Positions 9,410 through 18,195 of a stretch of 45,637 nt of DNA are shown here, in pieces. The stretch lies in contig SVSB01000023.1 of the NCBI GenBank assembly GCA_015064505.1, positions 1-45,637 of the forward strand, in the 5' to 3' direction. Each line of letters begins with the position of its first letter. Position 1 is the stretch's first letter. The DNA is from Oscillospiraceae bacterium (GTDB taxonomy: Bacteria > Bacillota > Clostridia > Oscillospirales > CAG-272). Below the pieces are notes generated by a model. It saw only the letters and a list, made by a program, of their open reading frames with translations, was not told the DNA's origin and ran no database searches. A program made the position numbers and the translations under genes.

Positions 9410-10810
9410 TTAGTTCTCTCTCTTCTTGATAACGATAACTGCAGCAGCGCAAAGAACTGCGGCAGCAGCGAATACTACCATAAGAGAAGCGTCACCGGTG
9501 GGAGGAGTAACCTCGCCGGTAGCGGCAGTGGTATCAACTACTGCTGCGGTGGTATCAACTACTGCAACGGTAGTGTCAACTACGGCTGCGGTGGTATCAA
9601 CGGTTGCGGCAGTGGTATCGACAACTTCAGCGGCAAGCTCGCCGTAGATAACGTCAGTATCGTCAAGGCAAACGTCCTTAAGAGCCTTGAAAGCCGCAGC
9701 GGACTTAGCATCGTTTGCATTGTGGTTTACGGTAACGGTACCGGTACCGCCGTTAGCAACGGAAGCGTTAAGGAGCTTGGACTCAACGAGACCGGAAAGA
9801 TCACCGCCGTAAATGTTTACCGTAAGCTTACCGTTGAATACGGTATTGGTGGACTGAACAGCAACGAACTTATTTGTGAGGGTAAAGCCGTCATTGATGT
9901 TAATAGTGATGTCTGCAGCGCTGGTGTGACCGGAGTTACTAGCCACGTATGCACAGCCGATGAGAGAGTTCATTTCACCGCCGTTAAGGTTCATAACGAT
10001 CTTTGCGTTAGGACCGTAGGAGCACTTACCGGTAGGGCCGTTTATGTTACCGCTGGTGTAATGGCCGGTGGCAGAAGTAACGGGGCAAAGGAACGTACCG
10101 CCGTTTATGTCAATGGTCATCTTTCCGTCAAAGGTGGAGTAGGAATCTCTGTCTCCGCCGCGAATATACGCCCATGTACCGGAATTAACTACAATGTTAA
10201 CATCCTCGGTAAAGGTTGTGGGGTTGATAGCCTTATCATTGGGAACACCGCCCTGGGTGTTGCAACCGATCAGCAGAATAGGATAGCTCGTAGGAGAGGT
10301 TTCGGACTTTACGGTCACAAAATCAATGCCGTTGCCGGCGGTAAAGCTGTTGTACTGGAAGGCGAAAATGGAGTTAGCATTGGTGGTCTTGATAGTAACA
10401 TACTCAAAAGTGAAATCGCCGTTGAAGTGGATAGCTGCACAGTTGGAATCGTGAGTTACGAACAAAGCGCCCTGAGCCTTGTAGTCGGTTCCGTCATAAA
10501 CGCTGGTAATAACGATGGTAGCAGCATTATCGGGAAGAACGTACTGCGCTTCGGGGATGGGAGTCTCGCCGGTAACGACAACTACTACCTCAGCAGCACC
10601 GGCATAGCTATTTGCTACCTCTACTGCCTTTGCCAGAGTAGCAACTGCAGTTGCGGCAGTCTTACCGTCGTTTGCGTCTGCACCTGCAGTACCGTTAAGA
10701 TATACTACGTAGTCGGACTTTGCAGTGCCGTCAGCAGCTGCAACGCTGAATGCAGGAACCGCAAGCAGCATCATAAGGGCAACAAGAATAAGGGATATCG
10801 CTCTTTTCAT
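9410..10810 (-). CDS. Cell-wall-anchored beta-helix protein with Thr-rich stalk (466 aa, paralogue 3)
   Basis: Signal peptide MKRAISLILVALMMLLAVPAFSVAAA, nearly identical to paralogue 1, then entry motif VYLNGTAGADANDGKTAATA, the DGTDYKAQGA motif, and the conserved block GTWAYIRGGDRDSYSTFDG with NGGTF/NGGEM rungs. The stalk consists of repeated VDTTAAV/VDTTVAV units and lacks the TTEAVV type. The tail has the TPPTGDASL sorting-like signal, a hydrophobic helix and KKREN. The start follows GGAGGTACAAAA. This is the promoter-distal member of a three-gene tandem array; each gene has its own promoter and terminator, so they can be expressed separately. Function is unknown beyond a predicted wall-anchored beta-helix. 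Confidence 0.88.
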   Translation of the reverse strand: MKRAISLILVALMMLLAVPAFSVAAADGTAKSDYVVYLNGTAGADANDGKTAATAVATLAKAVEVANSYAGAAEVVVVVTGETPIPEAQYVLPDNAATIVITSVYDGTDYKAQGALFVTHDSNCAAIHFNGDFTFEYVTIKTTNANSIFAFQYNSFTAGNGIDFVTVKSETSPTSYPILLIGCNTQGGVPNDKAINPTTFTEDVNIVVNSGTWAYIRGGDRDSYSTFDGKMTIDINGGTFLCPVTSATGHYTSGNINGPTGKCSYGPNAKIVMNLNGGEMNSLIGCAYVASNSGHTSAADITININDGFTLTNKFVAVQSTNTVFNGKLTVNIYGGDLSGLVESKLLNASVANGGTGTVTVNHNANDAKSAAAFKALKDVCLDDTDVIYGELAAEVVDTTAATVDTTAAVVDTTVAVVDTTAAVVDTTAATGEVTPPTGDASLMVVFAAAAVLCAAAVIVIKKREN

Positions 10811-10850
10811 TTTTGTACCTCCACAAAAATATGTAATAAATTACATGATA

Positions 10851-10879
10851 ATCATACATTATTTCAAAGAACATTGCAA
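10851..10879 (-). promoter_or_regulatory. SigA-type promoter of paralogue 3
   Basis: Minus-strand TTGCAA (10879-10874), 17-base spacer, TATGAT (10856-10851), same spacing as the two sister genes. Confidence 0.75.
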
Positions 10880-11036
10880 TAAACCGAAAATATATAAAAA
10901 CGTTTTTACCATTTCGAAGAACAACATTTATGCAATCAAGCACAAATACATTGGTCGTATTATATGCATTTTACCAAATGAAGGCACAAATATACCTATA
11001 GCTTACTCGCTGTATGAAATAATGAAATAAACTATA
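10880..11036. other. AT-rich intergenic stretch without recognised feature
   Basis: No credible gene, RNA or terminator was seen here. It separates the promoter of paralogue 3 from the tandem repeat block that follows. Confidence 0.5.
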
Positions 11037-11612
11037 GCAGAAAATTCAGATTCAGACGAAGAAAACCCCAATACAGCAAGCCGCAGGCGCACTTCCGTAA
11101 GTCATGGCTCTGTATGGGATTTTCTGAAGTATCAATCAAATTTTCAAGCGCCCCACGACAGCTATGGAATCATCTCGTTGTTCCCCTCGCGCAGAAAATT
11201 TAGATTCAGACGAAGAAAACCCCAATACAGCAAGCCGCAGGCGTACTTCCGTAAGTCATGGCGCTGTTTGGGATTTTCCGAAGTGTCAATCAAATTTTCA
11301 AGCGCCCCACGACAGCTATGGAATCATCTCGTTGTTCCCCTCGCGCAGAAAATTTAGATTCAGACGAAGAAAACCCCAATACAGCAAGCCGCAGGCGCAC
11401 TTCCGTAAGTCATGGCTCTGTATGGGATTTTCTGAAGTATCAATCAAATTTTCAAGCGCCCCACGACAGCTATGGAATCATCTCGTTGTTCCCCTCGCGC
11501 AGAAAATTTAGATTCAGACGAAGAAAACCCCAATACAGCAAGCCGCAGGCGTACTTCCGTACGTCAAGGCGCTGTATGGGGTTTTCTGAAGTATCAATCA
11601 AATTTTCAAGCG
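11037..11612. repeat. 154-bp tandem repeat, about 3.7 copies
   Basis: Copies begin with GCAGAAAATT at 11037, 11191, 11345 and 11499, giving a constant 154-base period. The fourth copy stops after about 114 bases, at TTTTCAAGCG. Copies differ at only a few bases. Copies 1 and 3 share GCGCACTTCC and TGGCTCTG, while copies 2 and 4 share GCGTACTTCC and GGCGCTG, suggesting duplication of a two-unit block. The unit length is not a multiple of three, so reading frames rotate from copy to copy and the block is unlikely to be coding. It lies directly behind the stop of the minus-strand gene at 11617. No terminal inverted repeats or transposase were seen. Confidence 0.92.
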
Positions 11613-11616
11613 AAAG

Positions 11617-11946
11617 TCACTGGAAGTCTGCCTCGGAAGCCTCAGTATCAACGGGTATTTCTTCCCCGCCCTCGTCGTCTCCGAAGAGATCGGCAGAGAT
11701 CGCGTCATCCTCAAAGTCGAACTCGTCGTCACCGAAGAAATCCGCACCGAAGTCGCCGTCAAGCTCCTTCATATCTTCCTTATACTGCCAAAGGAGATAT
11801 CCGCCTGCACAACCTTCCATAGCGGCAACCGCAAGGAAAGCGGCAGCTATGCTCTTCTTCTTTGCGCAAAGGATGATAAACATAATAGCAAAGGAAACTG
11901 CCTGAACAACAAGTGCGATACCAACGTACAATCTGGTCTTTTTCAC
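11617..11946 (-). CDS. Small membrane protein with acidic tail (109 aa)
   Basis: The GTG at 11946 is preferred because AAGGAGG sits 7 bases upstream; an earlier in-frame ATG at 11982 would overlap prfB. The protein starts VKKTRLYVG, has two hydrophobic segments (about residues 6-25 and 30-47), then a strongly acidic tail rich in Asp/Glu (GDFGADFFGDDEFDFEDD). No known family was recognised. It begins 16 bases after prfB and is probably co-transcribed with it. Its stop abuts the 154-bp repeat block with no clear hairpin terminator between them. Confidence 0.75.
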   Translation of the reverse strand: MKKTRLYVGIALVVQAVSFAIMFIILCAKKKSIAAAFLAVAAMEGCAGGYLLWQYKEDMKELDGDFGADFFGDDEFDFEDDAISADLFGDDEGGEEIPVDTEASEADFQ

Positions 11947-11962
11947 GATATGTCCTCCTTGT

Positions 11963-13078
11963 TTATTTATTATTATTCGCATTCATTTTAAGATATGCGT
12001 TTATAAAGCCGTCTATTTCACCGTCCATAACTGCGGTGATATTTCCGTCCTCATAACCCGTGCGGGTGTCCTTTGCGAGGGTATAGGGCATAAATACGTA
12101 GGAACGGATCTGTGCGCCCCACTCGATATTGGTCTTAACGCCCTTGATATCCTCGATCTTGTCAAGCTTTTCACGGGCCTTGATCTCCATAAGCTTTGAA
12201 CGAAGCATACGAAGTGCCGTTTCCTTGTTCTGAAGCTGGCTTCTTTCGGTCTGACAGCCCACAACGATACCCGTGGGCTTATGAACGATACGGATGGCGG
12301 AGTCGGTCTTATTTACGTGCTGTCCGCCCGCGCCGCTGGAGCGGTGAGCGGTGATCTCAAGATCCTCTTCCTTCAGCTCGATGTTTCCGTCGTCTTCAAA
12401 CTCGGGCATTACCTCAACGGATGCAAAGGAGGTGTGTCTGCGTCCTGAGGAATCGTAAGGCGAAACGCGAACAAGGCGGTGAACTCCGTTCTCGCTCTTA
12501 AGATAGCCGTAGGCGTTCTCGCCCTCAATGGTAATAGTAGCGCTCTTGAGTCCGGCTTCCTCGCCGTCAAGCCAGTCTATGAGCTTTACGGTATAGCCGT
12601 GCTTCTCACCCCAGCGGGTATAGAGACGGTAAAGCATAAGCGCCCAATCCTGCGCCTCCGTGCCTCCTGCACCGGGATGGAAAGAAAGAATGGCGTTATT
12701 GCGGTCATATTCACCTGAAAGCAGCGCCTCAATGCGTCTTTTCTCTTCCTCGGCAACGATCTCGGAAAGCTCGTTCTGAACCTCTTCAACGAAGCTTTCG
12801 TCATTCTCTTCGATCGCCATATCCGCAAGGGTAATGGCATCCTCAAGCTTAACGCAAAGGCTCTCGTAAGCTTCTATCTTATCTTTTTTTCTCTTTATTG
12901 ACTGAAGCACCTTGCCGGAATTTTCCTGGTCACCCCAGAAATTATCAGCAAGAGTCAGCTTTTCAAGCTCTGCAAGCTCAGTCTTTTCTGCTTCTATACG
13001 CAACGCGCTTCCAAGCTCTGCTACCTTTTCACGGTAAGAAATAAGCTCGTGGCGTGCTTCCTCAAGTGCTATTATCAA
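11963..13078 (-). CDS. prfB: Peptide chain release factor 2 (RF2)
   Basis: RF2 recognises UGA and UAA stop codons and triggers peptide release on the ribosome. The GGQ motif is present in SSGAGGQHVNKTDSA, as are HPGAGGTEAQDW and SGRRHTSFASVEVMPEF. The stop-recognition tripeptide, normally SPF, reads SPY here (RVSPYDSSGRRH). The TTG at 13078 is chosen: GGAGG lies 5 bases upstream, and the resulting N-terminus (IIALEEARHELISYREK) matches the family start; an ATG at 13105 would add nine residues upstream of that Shine-Dalgarno. No in-frame UGA or +1 frameshift is needed near codons 20-30, so the usual autoregulatory recoding appears absent. About 371 residues, normal length. Confidence 0.95.
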   Translation of the reverse strand: MIIALEEARHELISYREKVAELGSALRIEAEKTELAELEKLTLADNFWGDQENSGKVLQSIKRKKDKIEAYESLCVKLEDAITLADMAIEENDESFVEEVQNELSEIVAEEEKRRIEALLSGEYDRNNAILSFHPGAGGTEAQDWALMLYRLYTRWGEKHGYTVKLIDWLDGEEAGLKSATITIEGENAYGYLKSENGVHRLVRVSPYDSSGRRHTSFASVEVMPEFEDDGNIELKEEDLEITAHRSSGAGGQHVNKTDSAIRIVHKPTGIVVGCQTERSQLQNKETALRMLRSKLMEIKAREKLDKIEDIKGVKTNIEWGAQIRSYVFMPYTLAKDTRTGYEDGNITAVMDGEIDGFINAYLKMNANNNK

Positions 13079-13146
13079 AGGATCCTCCAAATACAAAAGC
13101 GGCATTTCCGCATAAATTAAGCAAAGTATGCAATACTTCCCTAATC

Positions 13147-13175
13147 ATTTTATCATAAGGAACACGTTATTGCAA
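13147..13175 (-). promoter_or_regulatory. SigA-type promoter upstream of prfB
   Basis: Minus-strand TTGCAA (13175-13170), 17-base spacer, TAAAAT (13152-13147), about 70 bases before the TTG start. Confidence 0.75.
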
Positions 13176-13197
13176 GTAGGATAACAAATTTTCCTTA

Positions 13198-15060
13198 TCA
13201 GGTCTCAATACCCGCATACTGATTGCGGTAAAGCTTTGCGTATTCTCCGCCCGCGGCAAGAAGCTCGTCGTGCGTTCCGCTTTCAGCCACTCTGCCTTCG
13301 CTGATAACAACTATCACGTCGGAATCTATGATAGTTGAAAGTCGATGAGCGATTATAATAGCAGTTCTTCCTTCCATAAGAGAATTAAGAGCATCCTGAA
13401 TATGCTTTTCGGTACGGGTATCAACGCTTGACGTCGCCTCGTCAAGGATCAGGATCTTCGGGTCGTTTAATACGGCACGAGCAATGGAAAGCAGCTGCCT
13501 CTGTCCCTGACTCAGATTACTTCCGCCCTCCGAAAGAACCGCCTGATATCCCTCGGGCAGACGCTCGATGAAATCATCTGCATGAGCAACTGCGGCAGCG
13601 GCACAAAGCTCCTCGTGAGTCGCTTCGGATTTGCCCATTCTGATATTAGACTCTATCGTGTCAGCAAACAGAACGGTATCCTGCAGAACCATACCTATGC
13701 ATCCGCGGAGATCGTCCTTCGGAATATCGCGGATATCTACGCCGTCAAGGGTAATAACGCCGGAATCCGTTTCATAAAAACGGGTAAGAAGATTTACTAT
13801 CGTTGTCTTTCCCGAGCCTGTAGCACCTACTATGGCTATCTTTTGACCGGGCTTTACGGAAAGATCAAGTCCCTTAAGAACGGGCTTTTCCGGCACGTAG
13901 GAGAAATGAACGTTCTCAAAGCGAACATTGCCGATAACTTTTTCCTCGGGCATTCTGACCGTACCCGCGTCAATCTCGTCTTCCGTGTCAAGCATATCAA
14001 ATATACGCTCTGCGCCTGCAAGGGCGGTAAGGATCTGGGCGTACTGATTCGCTATCTCGTTTACGGGGCGGGTGAACTTTTTAGAATACTGAAGCACGGA
14101 CTGGATATCTCCGATGCGAAGCATACCCTTAAGTGCAAAAAGTCCGCCTGCCGTGGCAAGGAGAAGATACTGCAGATTTCCTATAACGTTCATAACGGGG
14201 CCCATAAGACCGCCGAGTGTGCGCGCCTTAATGCCAACGCGCTTGTATTCTTCGCTTGTTTTCGCAAAATCCTCGATGGCTGCCTTTTCCCTGCCGTATG
14301 CCATAACGGTCTTATAACCCGTTACCATCTCCTCGGTCTTGCCGTTGAGCTCGCCGAGAAGCTGCTGCTGACGCTTATAGTATTTACGCATAAACTTTGC
14401 AAGATACGAGGAAACGAAAATTGTGAGAGGAATAGTAACTATTGCAATAAGCGTAAGCTGCCAGCTGTATCTGAGCATCATGGTAAACGCACCGATAAGA
14501 GTAAGCAGACTTGACATCAGGGATGCAACGGATTGTGAAATGGTGTTTGAAACGTTTTCTACGTCGTTCGTCATTCGGCTCATAATATCGCCGTGACTGT
14601 GGGTATCCGTATATTTTATGGGAAGACGGGATATCTTCTTAAAAAGATCACGGCGAAGCATAAATACCGTGCTTTGGGAAAGCTTTGTGGAAATAAAGCT
14701 TTGCAGATAACCGAACGCGGAAGAAAACAGATAGATAACGCCCATGGAAACGAGAAGCTTCCAAAGCGTATCAAAATCCACGGTGATTTTTCCCGTAATC
14801 TCGTTATAAACGATAGTGTTTATTGCCGCACCCTGAAGGGCGGGACCCATAAGGTCGGCAACGGTAACGCAAAGGGTGGCAAATAAAACGCCAAAAAGAA
14901 GGGAGCGGTTGGTGCCGATATACTTAAATAATCTGGCAAGAGTGCGCTTGAGCTGCTTTGGCTTTTCCCCGTTCATACGGGCGCCCATCATTCCGCCGCC
15001 TCTGCCTCCGGGGCCGCCTCTGCCGGGACCACCCTGTGGGCCTTGCATCGGTCTGTTCAC
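13198..15060 (-). CDS. ABC exporter half-transporter, catalytic subunit (620 aa)
   Basis: An N-terminal Gly/Pro/Arg-rich stretch (about 1-30) precedes six predicted membrane helices and a nucleotide-binding domain. Walker A is GATGSGKTT. Walker B plus catalytic Glu is ILILDEATSSVD. The signature is LSQGQ instead of LSGGQ. It starts at GTG 15060 and overlaps the stop of the upstream gene by 4 bases, so the two subunits are translationally coupled. The Glu here and the Asp in the partner fit a heterodimeric exporter with one degenerate ATP site, as in BmrCD or TM287/288. It probably exports lipids, drugs or peptides; substrate unknown. Confidence 0.92.
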   Translation of the reverse strand: MNRPMQGPQGGPGRGGPGGRGGGMMGARMNGEKPKQLKRTLARLFKYIGTNRSLLFGVLFATLCVTVADLMGPALQGAAINTIVYNEITGKITVDFDTLWKLLVSMGVIYLFSSAFGYLQSFISTKLSQSTVFMLRRDLFKKISRLPIKYTDTHSHGDIMSRMTNDVENVSNTISQSVASLMSSLLTLIGAFTMMLRYSWQLTLIAIVTIPLTIFVSSYLAKFMRKYYKRQQQLLGELNGKTEEMVTGYKTVMAYGREKAAIEDFAKTSEEYKRVGIKARTLGGLMGPVMNVIGNLQYLLLATAGGLFALKGMLRIGDIQSVLQYSKKFTRPVNEIANQYAQILTALAGAERIFDMLDTEDEIDAGTVRMPEEKVIGNVRFENVHFSYVPEKPVLKGLDLSVKPGQKIAIVGATGSGKTTIVNLLTRFYETDSGVITLDGVDIRDIPKDDLRGCIGMVLQDTVLFADTIESNIRMGKSEATHEELCAAAAVAHADDFIERLPEGYQAVLSEGGSNLSQGQRQLLSIARAVLNDPKILILDEATSSVDTRTEKHIQDALNSLMEGRTAIIIAHRLSTIIDSDVIVVISEGRVAESGTHDELLAAGGEYAKLYRNQYAGIET

Positions 15061-16781
15061 TGCGCGTCGCCTCCCTTCGTTTGTGAATTATAGATGTCGC
15101 GATAAACCGCACAGCTCTCCATCAGCTTATCGTGGCTGTCACAAGCAATGATGGAACCGTTTTCAAGCACCGCTATCCTATCGGCGGTGCGCACGCTTGC
15201 AATACGCTGGGCAATAAGAATTACCGTGGTATCGGCAAGTGCCTCGCGGAGTGCCTTGCGGAGTCTTGCCTCCGTCTCAAGATCAAGAGCGGAGGTGCTG
15301 TCGTCAAGGATAAGTATTTTTGGCTTTCTTACCATAGCTCTTGCAATGGAAAGGCGCTGTTTCTGCCCGCCCGAAAGAGATGCACCCTTCTCCGCTATGT
15401 AAGTATCGTAGCCATCAGGCATTGCGGAAACGAAATCGTCGGCCTGCGCAATCTTTGCCGCCTCACGGATTTCCTCAAAGGTCGCGTCGGACTTTCCCCA
15501 CAGTATATTATTTGCCACCGTGTCGGAGAAAAGCTCGGATTTTTGCATAACGTATCCTATACGGGAGCGGAGGCTGTCAAGATCGTAATCCTTGACGTTT
15601 ACCCCGTCCACGAGGACCTCGCCCTCAACCGCATCGTAGAATCTTGGGATAAGTGCCGCAAGAGTCGACTTGCCGCATCCCGTTGCGCCGATAACCGCAA
15701 CGGTCTCACCTGCCCCCACCGTAAGGTCGATATTACTGAGAACGGCTTTCCCCGATGCACCGGGATAGGCAAAGCTTACGTTTCTGAATTCAATTTTGCC
15801 CCCACACTCCTCGGGTCTTGCGCCGCCGTCGCAGATAACGGGAGTGCTTTCAAGCACCTCGTTTATTCTCTTGGCGCTTGCGGAAGCGCGGGATATAAAT
15901 ATAAAGGAGTTCCCTATCATCATAACCGATGACAGGATCATAGTCGTATAAGTGATAGCCGCCATAATGTCGCCGGGCATCATGCGCTGTGCCTCTGCCT
16001 CCTTGCCGCCGATGAAAATAATGGCACACACGGAGAGGTTCATAATGATCATTATTATGGGGTTTGTGAGAGCCATTATGCGCTGAACGCGGATATTCAT
16101 CTGCATCAGGTCGGCGTTTGCATCGCCAAAGCGGGCGTTCTCAGCTCTTTCGCGCACGTAAGCCTTTACTACCCTTGCGCCGCCGACGTTTTCGCGCACC
16201 ACGGAGTTCACCTTATCAAGCTTCGTTTGCACCTTCATGAACATTGGCGTTGCCTTACGCATGATAAGAATTATCAAAAGCACCATTAAAGGCAGCGAAA
16301 CGATAAGAACAAGACCGAAATTCACGTTTTGCGACAAAGCCATAATAATGCCGCCCGCGAAGAATATCGGCGCACGGACGAGCATACGCAAAAGCATGGA
16401 AACGACTTCCTGCACCATGGTGATGTCGTTTGAAAGCCTCGTAACGAGACTGCCCGTAGTGAATTTATCCGTCTGCTCGGCGGAAAGAGCCATCACCTTG
16501 GAATACGCGTCAACTCTAAGATCCTTGCCGAACTTCTGGGAAGCGCTTGTTGCGGTATAAGAGCACGCAATTCCGAAAAATCCGCCGAATACGACGAGCG
16601 CGAGCATCTTAAGACCCGTGGAGACGATAAAATTCATATCCCCGCCGAAAATACCTATGTTTACGATATCGCTCATAAGGTCGGGCTGAAGCAGGTCAAT
16701 GACCACCTCGCCGATCATAAGAAGGGGCGACATCAGCGCAATAAGCCAATAGGGCTTAAGATATCTGAAAAGCTTTCTCAT
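15057..16781 (-). CDS. ABC exporter half-transporter, degenerate-site subunit (574 aa)
   Basis: This is a full ABC half-exporter: transmembrane domain (residues about 15-310) followed by an ATPase with Walker A GATGCGKST, signature LSGGQKQRLS and Walker B ILILDDSTSALD. The residue after the Walker B Asp is Asp rather than catalytic Glu, so its own ATP site is expected to be weakly active. The partner carries the Glu and an LSQGQ signature. Together they form the standard asymmetric pair. The start at 16781 has AGGTGACAGG before ATG and a good promoter at 16821-16849. Homologues are often annotated as multidrug exporters; the cargo cannot be read from sequence. Confidence 0.92.
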   Translation of the reverse strand: MRKLFRYLKPYWLIALMSPLLMIGEVVIDLLQPDLMSDIVNIGIFGGDMNFIVSTGLKMLALVVFGGFFGIACSYTATSASQKFGKDLRVDAYSKVMALSAEQTDKFTTGSLVTRLSNDITMVQEVVSMLLRMLVRAPIFFAGGIIMALSQNVNFGLVLIVSLPLMVLLIILIMRKATPMFMKVQTKLDKVNSVVRENVGGARVVKAYVRERAENARFGDANADLMQMNIRVQRIMALTNPIIMIIMNLSVCAIIFIGGKEAEAQRMMPGDIMAAITYTTMILSSVMMIGNSFIFISRASASAKRINEVLESTPVICDGGARPEECGGKIEFRNVSFAYPGASGKAVLSNIDLTVGAGETVAVIGATGCGKSTLAALIPRFYDAVEGEVLVDGVNVKDYDLDSLRSRIGYVMQKSELFSDTVANNILWGKSDATFEEIREAAKIAQADDFVSAMPDGYDTYIAEKGASLSGGQKQRLSIARAMVRKPKILILDDSTSALDLETEARLRKALREALADTTVILIAQRIASVRTADRIAVLENGSIIACDSHDKLMESCAVYRDIYNSQTKGGDAQ

Positions 16782-16820
16782 CCTGTCACCTACCGAATTT
16801 GATCTGAATTATAATTATTT

Positions 16821-16849
16821 ATTTTATCACCGCAATGTGAACAAATCAA
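16821..16849 (-). promoter_or_regulatory. SigA-type promoter of the ABC exporter operon
   Basis: Minus-strand TTGATT (16849-16844), 17-base spacer, TAAAAT (16826-16821), about 40 bases before the ATG at 16781. Confidence 0.75.
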
Positions 16850-16989
16850 GAAAATTACATATTTTTTTCCTGCAATTAGGAAAAGCCTCTGTTTTTGACA
16901 CACATAACGATGAGCATTCGGAGCAAATTAAAAGGGCGGCGAAAAGATTGCCGCAAAATTACGGGAGATGCCAAAGCGGCAAAGAAAAA

Positions 16990-18030
16990 ATGCAAACAAA
17001 TCCAATAAAGACAAGAATGGCAATAAAGGCCAAGGGCTTACGCATTGCATGCCTTTTATCGGCTTTAATGATCATATTCTCCGTTCCCGTAAGTGCCGCA
17101 GGACCCGAAAATGAGCTTACTCTCATTCCCGGAGGTATGACCTTTGGAGCAAAGCTCGCTTACCCTGCGGTTATGATCACAGAGCTTGACCTTGATCCGG
17201 AATGTCCTGCCGCCGCCGCAGGTCTTGCGGTCGGTGACATGATAATCTCCGTCAACGGAATCAAAACCACCGATCCCGTACAGCTTACGGAAACCGTTGA
17301 AAAAGCCGGAGGGGAGCCCCTGACAGTGGAGTTTGAAAGAGACGGAAAAAGGCAAAGCACCACTATTGTTCCGAGATCCGTCAACGGAAAATACCGCATT
17401 GGTATTACAGTCCGAAACAGCTCAGCGGGAATAGGCACCGTGACGTTTATAACGTCAAACGGAGAATTCGGCGGACTTGGTCACGGTATATGCTGCAAGG
17501 AAAACGGAAAGCTTGCACCGCTTACGGACGGCTACGTCTGCGGAGTGGACATCAAGGGGATCAAAAAAGGAAATGCGGGAGAACCCGGCGAGATACGCGG
17601 TACCTTCTGCAATGCGAGACTGGGTCGCATCAGCGCTAACACCGCTTGCGGTGTTTTCGGTCTGTACGCCGTTGCGCCCGAATCGCCCCGCGAGCCGATG
17701 CCCGTTGCTGCCCTGCAGGACGTTAAAGTGGGCAGTGCTACCGTGATCTCAACTCTCGGAGACGACGGACCAAAGGAATACGGCATCGAGATCACTACCG
17801 TGTTTGAGCCCAGAGGCGGATCGGAAAAGGGCTTTGCAATCAAGGTCACCGATCCCGCGTTACTTGAGCGAACCGGCGGTATCGTTCAAGGCATGTCGGG
17901 CAGTCCTATAATACAGGACGGAAAGCTGGTTGGAGCCGTAACTCACGTTATGATCAACGACCCCACCTGCGGATACGGCATATTCATCACCACTATGCTT
18001 GAAAAAATGCCGGAGCTTTTAAAACCTTGA
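16990..18030 (+). CDS. spoIVB: SpoIVB peptidase (S55 family), sporulation checkpoint protease
   Basis: In spore-formers SpoIVB is secreted from the forespore into the intermembrane space and cleaves SpoIVFA, starting SigK activation. Seen here: an N-terminal membrane/signal segment (IACLLSALMIIFSVPVSA), a PDZ domain (about residues 50-135, with AAAAGLAVGDMIISVNG), and the S55 domain with GLGHGI (catalytic His) and QGMSGSPIIQDGK (catalytic Ser). The frame is open from a GTG at 16837, but that codon lies within the minus-strand promoter of the ABC operon; the ATG at 16990 gives a typical N-terminus, although neither has a strong Shine-Dalgarno. In Bacillus and many Clostridia spo0A follows; here a YbjN-like gene does. 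Start uncertain. Confidence 0.9.
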   Translation: MQTNPIKTRMAIKAKGLRIACLLSALMIIFSVPVSAAGPENELTLIPGGMTFGAKLAYPAVMITELDLDPECPAAAAGLAVGDMIISVNGIKTTDPVQLTETVEKAGGEPLTVEFERDGKRQSTTIVPRSVNGKYRIGITVRNSSAGIGTVTFITSNGEFGGLGHGICCKENGKLAPLTDGYVCGVDIKGIKKGNAGEPGEIRGTFCNARLGRISANTACGVFGLYAVAPESPREPMPVAALQDVKVGSATVISTLGDDGPKEYGIEITTVFEPRGGSEKGFAIKVTDPALLERTGGIVQGMSGSPIIQDGKLVGAVTHVMINDPTCGYGIFITTMLEKMPELLKP

Positions 18031-18060
18031 GAAAATGGGATGCACCTGCATCCCATTTTC
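18031..18060 (+). terminator. Intrinsic terminator after spoIVB
   Basis: GAAAATGGGATGCA and TGCATCCCATTTTC form a 14-bp stem starting at the base after the stop codon. Confidence 0.85.
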
Positions 18061-18121
18061 TTTGCCAACATCTTGCACAAAAAACAAACGGTATTTTTTA
18101 ACTTCTGCGAATCATAATTTA

Positions 18122-18150
18122 TTGACACGGCGGCTTTTGTGTAGTAAAAT
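18122..18150 (+). promoter_or_regulatory. Consensus SigA promoter for the YbjN-like gene
   Basis: Perfect TTGACA (18122-18127), 17-base spacer, TAAAAT (18145-18150), about 45 bases before the ATG at 18196. Confidence 0.85.
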
Positions 18151-18195
18151 TATCATATGCTTAAATGAAGCTTTATTATATTTTGGAGGTTCAAT

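Noticed and set aside
6574-10882. Long plus-strand open frames (365-420 codons) opposite the three wall-protein genes
   Set aside because: They mirror Ala/Thr/Gly-rich codons of the true genes; no signal, promoter or conserved domain supports them, and the sense frames have signal peptides and anchors.
11164-11905. Open frames of 115-215 codons across the 154-bp repeats, plus strand
   Set aside because: The repeat period shifts frame at each copy, there is no ribosome-binding site, and the frames run antisense through the 109-residue gene.
13000-13078. Programmed frameshift in prfB
   Set aside because: The reading frame is continuous through the expected site, with no in-frame TGA.
16837-16989. 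GTG at 16837 as spoIVB start
   Set aside because: It lies within the minus-strand ABC promoter, lacks a Shine-Dalgarno and would put about 50 extra residues before the signal segment; not excluded completely.
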